A stretch of 64,000 bases of DNA from Apostichopus japonicus (Eukaryota; Echinodermata; Holothuroidea; Aspidochirotida; Stichopodidae). Under the pieces are notes generated by a model. It was not told where the DNA came from, searched no databases, and saw nothing but the letters and a program-made list of their open reading frames with translations. Both the position numbers and the translations under genes were made by a program. Positions 60,301-64,000 of the stretch are shown here, one piece after another (the stretch's first letter is position 1; each line of letters opens with the position of its first letter). The stretch is from positions 5,418,501-5,482,500 of the forward strand of contig NC_092576.1 of the NCBI RefSeq assembly GCF_037975245.1. Reading direction: 5' to 3'.

Positions 60301-60687
60301 CACAGTCAATACACTACTGTACTAATATCTTTCTTTATGTACAATCAATAAGCTATACCCTTGTCATACAAGCCCTAAGCCACAGTACTAAAGTCGTCAT
60401 ATGTACACAGACAATAAGCTACAGTACTAATGTCTTACTTTTTGTACAAGCCCTAGGGTACAGTACTAGTGTAGTCATTTGTGTACAATAATAAACTGCA
60501 CTACATATGTCGTCCTTCACGCACACTCACTAAGCTAATGTACAATGTGTAGAGTTATTACTAATCACTAATCACTTACAATGATTTAATGAGTATGGAA
60601 ACATGCACCTATTCTGCTTGATTTATTAACATATATTTGTATATTTCAATTAATTAGAGCAAAGCTTTTGGAAGACTCGGATCATAA
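48328..60687 (+). CDS. Ig-superfamily receptor copy B, whole gene (intact, 595 aa)
   Basis: Thirteen exons splice to a continuous 1788-nt frame. Layout: signal peptide at about 1-19, V-like Ig 20-128, Ig 129-235, Ig 236-340, TM helix at about 350-374, arginine/serine-rich juxtamembrane segment, and a cytoplasmic domain of about 200 residues. It lacks the polyQ exon of copy A; the flanking exons join in phase 1 without frame loss. All donor and acceptor sites follow GT/AG. The tail is the only intact example of the unassigned domain in the window. Confidence 0.75.
48857..49186 (+). CDS. Copy B exon 2: membrane-distal V-like Ig domain
   Basis: Acceptor AATTACAG, donor GTAAGT, 330 bp, phase 1 both ends. 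GTISCNY, AAVWFN and GSLIINKV mark the Ig core; the F strand is NHVYRVTTL, again with no cysteine. Roughly 70 percent identical to copy A by hand count, with differences concentrated in the C to D strand region and the domain end. An in-frame ATG within the exon is not the start, since exon 1 supplies the leader. Confidence 0.85.
50963..51598 (+). CDS. Copy B exon 3: two Ig domains in one exon
   Basis: Acceptor ATTTTCAG, donor GTAAGA, 636 bp, phase 1 both ends. First domain: SLSCNV, LSWKL, LRLFVCAA. Second: VVINCG, FFVWKK, SSLVINTV, LGTYTCVY. About 31 of 212 residues differ from copy A. Confidence 0.85.
51978..52133 (+). CDS. Copy B exon 4: poly-valine transmembrane helix and expanded basic juxtamembrane
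   Basis: Acceptor GTATTTCAG, donor GTAAAT, 156 bp, phase 1. Nine GTT codons plus GTG give ten valines, then LFVMISCIVVLLIVF. The cytoplasmic side reads YRSLSSRRRSSIRRRRPK, 11 codons longer than in A through CGC/AGC-type repeats. The RS-rich stretch is a possible phosphorylation or retention signal. Confidence 0.85.
53107..53183 (+). CDS. Copy B exon 6 equivalent
   Basis: Acceptor GTAAGACAG, donor GTGAAA, 77 bp. Joins directly to exon 4 in phase 1 and reads DILSEDQTRYTHDGIVKRLM then KACEDQ. Corresponds to copy A 18773-18849. Confidence 0.7.
54339..54550 (+). CDS. Copy B exon 7: core of the cytoplasmic domain
   Basis: Acceptor TTCAATAG, donor GTAAGC, 212 bp, phase 0 to 2. VDIEMVILRDSF, INLSSGAVLPPINTLKSL and KWQQWDLTKLISILQYACHR are conserved with copy A. 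Domain family not recognised. Confidence 0.75.
54930..54997 (+). CDS. Copy B exon 8 (open)
   Basis: Acceptor CTTCTCAAG, donor GTAAGA, 68 bp, phase 2 to 1. Reads IERILLPFEFENKLSTLQQK then PS; the first Q is where copy A has TAA. Confidence 0.75.
55368..55435 (+). CDS. Copy B exon 9
   Basis: Acceptor CTCTTCCAG, donor GTATGT, 68 bp, phase 1 to 0. Reads VWIPGVAAAGLQRINYDTGQ then WE. Confidence 0.7.
55647..55691 (+). CDS. Copy B exon 10 with YxxL motif
   Basis: Acceptor TTCACACAG, donor GTAAGT, 45 bp, phase 0. Reads SKTQGPLENYIYNWL; YNWL is a YxxL site at the position of the ITIM-like motif in A. Confidence 0.65.
56475..56489 (+). CDS. Copy B exon 11: 15-nt microexon
   Basis: Acceptor GTCTTTCAG, donor GTATGT. 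Encodes LKKFE, in phase 0, matching A at both borders. Confidence 0.5.
56907..56930 (+). CDS. Copy B exon 12: 24-nt microexon
   Basis: Acceptor TGTATTACAG, donor GTAAGT. Encodes KEKANEEV, unchanged from A at nucleotide level. Confidence 0.6.
58263..59745. mobile_element. Composite repeat insertion in copy B intron 12
   Basis: Replaces about 80 bp of copy A sequence. The left side begins in CATGGGCGGGATTACGGGGG, the right ends in a long C run. Three divergent internal units share 'gccaactgatgatggcgc..cgcttagatag' (around 59237, 59428 and 59675), also found at 10.44 kb. It appears to be one or more nested non-autonomous elements. Confidence 0.55.
59852..59923 (+). CDS. Copy B exon 13
   Basis: Acceptor GTTGATCAG, donor GTAAGT (intact, unlike A), 72 bp, phase 0. 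Reads ILHVNVVCDHILTHLLLSDR then PNGR. Confidence 0.65.
60020..60540. repeat. Minisatellite in copy B last intron
   Basis: Same units as 25960-26640 ('acaatcaataagctacagta', 'taatgtcgtcat'), with a local duplication of about 67 bp at 60190-60350. Confidence 0.85.
60658..60687 (+). CDS. Copy B exon 14: last coding exon
   Basis: Acceptor TTAATTAG, weak polypyrimidine tract. Reads SKAFGRLGS and stops at TAA, the same stop position as in A for this phase. An alternative phase would extend about 20 codons (AKLLEDSDHNQSLSDVNVSN onward); the strong GTAAGT donor of exon 13 favours the short end. Confidence 0.5.
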   Translation, partial: SKAFGRLGS

Positions 60688-61068
60688 TCAATCGCTTTCC
60701 GATGTGAACGTTTCAAATTCGAAAGGCAGGTGGACGACGTCCGTATGATGCAACTGAATCATCCCTCGTTTTAACATATAGGACTAAAAAAGATAAGGAA
60801 GAATGCAGCTTCGCTCGTAAACACACAGGGAATCTTCGATAAATTTAATACCCCATATTGAGTACAAAGAGGATATCGTTTTGAGAACGTTAAAGGTCAT
60901 TTGAGGTCACTGGAGCTCAACATGTGTAATCATAATAAACACAATGTCTGAAGAATGGAATCTCCAACAGATATCCTAATTTGCATGTGGATGTATCACA
61001 TTGAGTAGAAGGTGCCTATTATTTTATGAAGAGGTAAAATGTTATTTTGGGTCACCAAAGGTCAAAGT

Positions 61069-61210
61069 TTGAAATAAAACTTTTTTTTTTTTGGCATTTA
61101 ACCTTGCATTTTTTTTATTGCTCATGAAAATCATACAATAAACAATAAAGGATGAATTCAACAAGTGACACAAAAATAATAAACGAACTGTCACGATTGA
61201 AATAAAACTT
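61069..61210 (-). mobile_element. Small retro-insertion with 14-bp target-site duplication
   Basis: TTGAAATAAAACTT occurs at 61069-61082 and again at 61197-61210, flanking about 115 bp that begin with a T run. Copy A has a single site there (27160-27180) without the insert. The T run on the + strand indicates a poly(A)-tailed RNA copy inserted in minus orientation. The inserted sequence itself was not recognised. Confidence 0.8.
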
Positions 61211-61567
61211 GGTTTGAGGACCTATGTGAATCTGCGTGAAGGTAACGGAGTGCGTGTGACACCTCATTCGAAACACGGTGACTCAAAAACGTTCGTGGTG
61301 GATTAACCCCATACCTGTTATGTGGACCTGTCATATCAAGTTTACAAAACCGATTTTTTTTCTGATTTTCTTTGTGTGAAGGTCAACGGTTATATTAGGT
61401 TACGCGGAAACTCAAATAGTCAATGGTTGTTGAACGTCACACTTGGTTTGTAGATCCAACTTGATGAGTACAAGTTCAATGGTCATTTGGGGTCAACAGA
61501 GGTCAAAGTCTGTAAACTTTGTAAAAACGATAACTCAAATATAAATCTTTGTTGAACTTCACACTTT

Positions 61568-62716
61568 TCAGCGTTTGACACCATACATATTTTACTTCAC
61601 CGTCTTACTGAATCGTTTGCAGTCACAGGTACCGCACAGTCATGGCTTGTGTCCTATTTGAAACAACGTACCCATTCAGTTGTGATAAATGGCAAGTCTT
61701 CAGCTAGTAAGGACTTACTAACAGGCTTTCTACAGGGTTCGGAATTGGGTCCATACATGTATCCATTGTATACATCTCCACCCTTCGCAATTGCAGAGAA
61801 ACACGGAATTAACCTACACATGTATGCTGACGACACGCAGTTATATGTTTCATGTGATCCAAATGATCATGCTGATACTGTGCTACGTCGACTGGATAGT
61901 GCGATCTCAGAAATACGAGAATTGATGACAGACAACCACCTGAAGTTGAATTATGCTAAACCGAATTTATAATTATCTGTAAAAGAAGTACAAAGAAGTT
62001 GCTGTCACACGTCACAGTTATTACTTTAGGAACTACAAAGGTTGCTGCAAGTGTATCAGCCCGTAACATACGAGCCGTTTAGACCCAGAATTAGGCATGA
62101 TCCCCCATACTAACAGTGTTGTTAGGACGTGCGACTCGCATCTCCGCCAGATATCACATATCCGCCCACTTCTGACTCGTGATGCCACTGCTACATTGGT
62201 CAACGCTATTATCACGTCCCGTCTGGATTATGGAAATAGCCTGCTCTTTGGACTCCCCAACTCTACAATTCACAAGCTGGAACTTTTTCAAAATAATACT
62301 GCTCGTATAGTTTGTAAGAAAAGGAAAAGAGACCATGTCACACCACTACTGGAATCACTGCATTGGATACCAATAGATTTTCGAGTGAAGTTTAAAATTT
62401 TAGACTCGCTTTCTCTGTGTATAGTTGACTGTGTTTTAATTTGTAATATGCATACTACGTTTGGAACTATTACTTAATTCTTAGCCTTTCTTTTTAAGAA
62501 TGTTTTTACTACGTTTAGTGTTCTATTTTTTATGGTTTAGTATTGGTTGTTTATTACTATATTGTTGCTTAAGGCTTTTACATGTTGTGCCTTATTGTGC
62601 TATAGATATCTATAATATTAATTTTTTTTGAACTATTTGTTTTTAGAATTGACATTTGTAAAGCGCTTTGAGCAGTATTGCTGGTTATGCGCTATAAATA
62701 TTACTCATATTATATG
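61568..62716 (+). mobile_element. CR1/L2-like LINE, reverse transcriptase remnant and 3' end
   Basis: Begins inside the RT at SAFDTIHILLHRL, includes LTGFLQGSELGP and the catalytic MYADDTQLY (61822-61850), then LKLNYAKPN before a stop/frameshift at 61972. Homology resumes at 62097 with LRQISHIRPLLTRDATATLV and LHWIPIDFRVKFKILDSL. The 3' tail contains AAAGCGCTTTGAGCAGTATT and GCGCTATAAAT, typical of this group. It is 5' truncated and broken, hence inactive, and absent from duplicate A at the same site. Confidence 0.85.
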
Positions 62717-63430
62717 ATTACACTTGGTATGTAGATCCAACTTGATGATTACCCGTTCAATGGTCGAAACCTTTGTCAACACGATAACTTATAAAATACA
62801 TCTCTGTTGAACTGCACTCTTGGTATGTAGATCCAACTTGTTAGCCTAATAGAAATAACCCTATTGAGACATAAATATTTAGCTGTCAAATTAAAGATTT
62901 GTACTTAATAGGCAGGTTTGCATTGTGCAAGAACCTTGCTGAGCATTCGAAATAAATAATGGCAAACATGTACGATACGGTGTGCAATGCTGTAAATTGC
63001 ATAACGTTGTCAAACGAAACATGGCAGGAAATCGCTAATCCGACCAGCTTCTGATTTGATTCTTCACCGGAAGCAAAGGAATCTTTGCGATTATGATGGC
63101 ATGTGAGAGAGAAAGAGCTTGATTAAATATCATACTCGGTACGCCTATGATGCTGATTCCCTATAGAGAGTACAGGTTGTACAAGAACTGGAACAAGAAG
63201 TGGGGACGTCGGATATGTTATGTAGATCACTGGTAAGGGTCAAATGTCTTTCAGGTTAACAGAGGTCAAAGTTTGAAATCCTTGTAAAGACAATATCACA
63301 ATAGTCTAAAGATGGATGGATGGATTTCTCTATTCTTTTGTATGATTGTATATATTATGTATTTGTATTTTCGTATCGTAGAGAAGATGGTAAACAACGA
63401 TGGTTGAATATGCTAAAAACAAGCTTACAT
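62717..63430. repeat. Dispersed repeat at the right end of duplicate B
   Basis: Several phrases repeat those of 30841-31200 ('cttggtatgtagatccaac', 'aatatcacaatagtctaaag'). A roughly 350-bp segment at about 62840-63195 has no counterpart there and no recognised content. Confidence 0.6.
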
Positions 63431-64000
63431 TTTCTTTTCTTTTTTCATATATTTTTGTTCTATCACAACATAAGTTAACATATAACATAGAAGGAGATTA
63501 GAAACAAAAATTGTGAAAGGAAGCGTACTAAAAAACTTATATGGCTTGTCGGGTAGTGACTCTCCCTGAAAAAAATACAGAACTTTACATTTAGAAAGAA
63601 AACAACAAAATCAGAACAACCCCTTCCTCTCCCTTCACTCACCTTCCTCCAGAATCCCATCTCTACGGTTTACAGAAGACTTAAACATTTAAAGGAACAT
63701 CTACAACCTACTCATAAGAATAACTTTAGTACATTTAATCAGGACGATTAAGGCTGGTACAAGGGTATTGGAACAGATGTGAAGTTTGTCTTAATTTTCT
63801 AGCAGCCAATACTTATTTCAAGAGTGCCAGAACAGGAATTTGTTACCAAAGGGTTTCGTGAGATAGTAGTAACAGTTTTATTTATCGTGCCGCTCCAAGA
63901 TATATATATATATATATTTCTTGTTTTTGATTGCGACAGCTTTTCTCAATTAAACCCACCTGTTTTATTCCGAAATTCATCAGCAAACACATATTGAGAC
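63431..64000. other. Right flank without recognised genes
   Basis: Non-coding AT-rich sequence outside the duplication, with a (TA)n run at 63898-63918. Confidence 0.5.

Larger units (their letters stand above)
45205..63430 (+). repeat. Segmental duplicate B
   Basis: Collinear with 10556-31200 (duplicate A). Private differences include a palindrome at 45410-45581, loss of the polyQ exon block, absence of the MITE of A intron 10, a 1.5-kb insertion at 58263-59745, a small retro-insertion at 61081 and a LINE at 61568-62716. Confidence 0.75.

Overview
This is animal nuclear DNA: AT-rich, with spliceosomal introns, immunoglobulin (Ig) exons joined in phase 1, LINE and Penelope-like retroelement fragments, tRNA-derived SINEs and many micro- and minisatellites. 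The Ig domain style (a membrane-distal V-like domain without the usual F-strand cysteine) and the repeats suggest an echinoderm, possibly a sea cucumber. That assignment is an inference. No rRNA, CRISPR or prokaryotic gene organisation is present.

The core is a tandem array of Ig-superfamily receptor genes, all on the + strand. Copy A (exons 12949-26784) and copy B (exons 48328-60687) are full-length paralogues lying in two segmental duplicates, about 10.55-31.2 kb and 45.2-63.4 kb. Each encodes a signal-peptide exon, a V-like Ig exon, a single exon carrying two more Ig domains, a transmembrane exon whose helix is written in a GTT microsatellite (poly-valine), and a cytoplasmic region spread over many short exons that I do not recognise. 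A third copy (copy 0, about 1.57-9.35 kb) keeps only the upstream region and exon 1, and ends at the exon 2 acceptor.

Copies A and B differ functionally. A has a polyglutamine exon that B lacks. A also has a nonsense codon in exon 8 and a damaged splice donor after exon 13, so it probably makes a receptor with a shortened tail. B is open throughout (595 codons predicted by hand-splicing). The distal V-like domain is clearly more divergent than the membrane-proximal Ig pair.

Between them lies a different receptor gene (37394-40820; 352 aa predicted; signal peptide, two Ig domains, transmembrane helix, tyrosine-rich tail ending in an ITIM-like motif). Just before its start codon is an orphan second copy of its last exon with the preceding minisatellite intron, the trace of a partial duplication.

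The remainder is repeat-rich: AGGTCA-rich elements (1-1566, 27.36-29.70 kb), a LINE 3' end split by one of them, an RT-bearing LINE at 61.57-62.72 kb, a LINE end inside the middle gene, a SINE/AT-microsatellite/Penelope-like cluster at 31.3-33.2 kb, a 172-bp near-perfect palindrome at 45.41 kb, a TIR-bounded element with telomere-like repeats at 2.31-3.53 kb, and a MITE-like insertion at 22.94 kb. No coding exons were recognised in 33.2-36.3 kb or 40.9-45.2 kb. All splice models are by eye, from GT/AG signals, phase continuity and A/B comparison.
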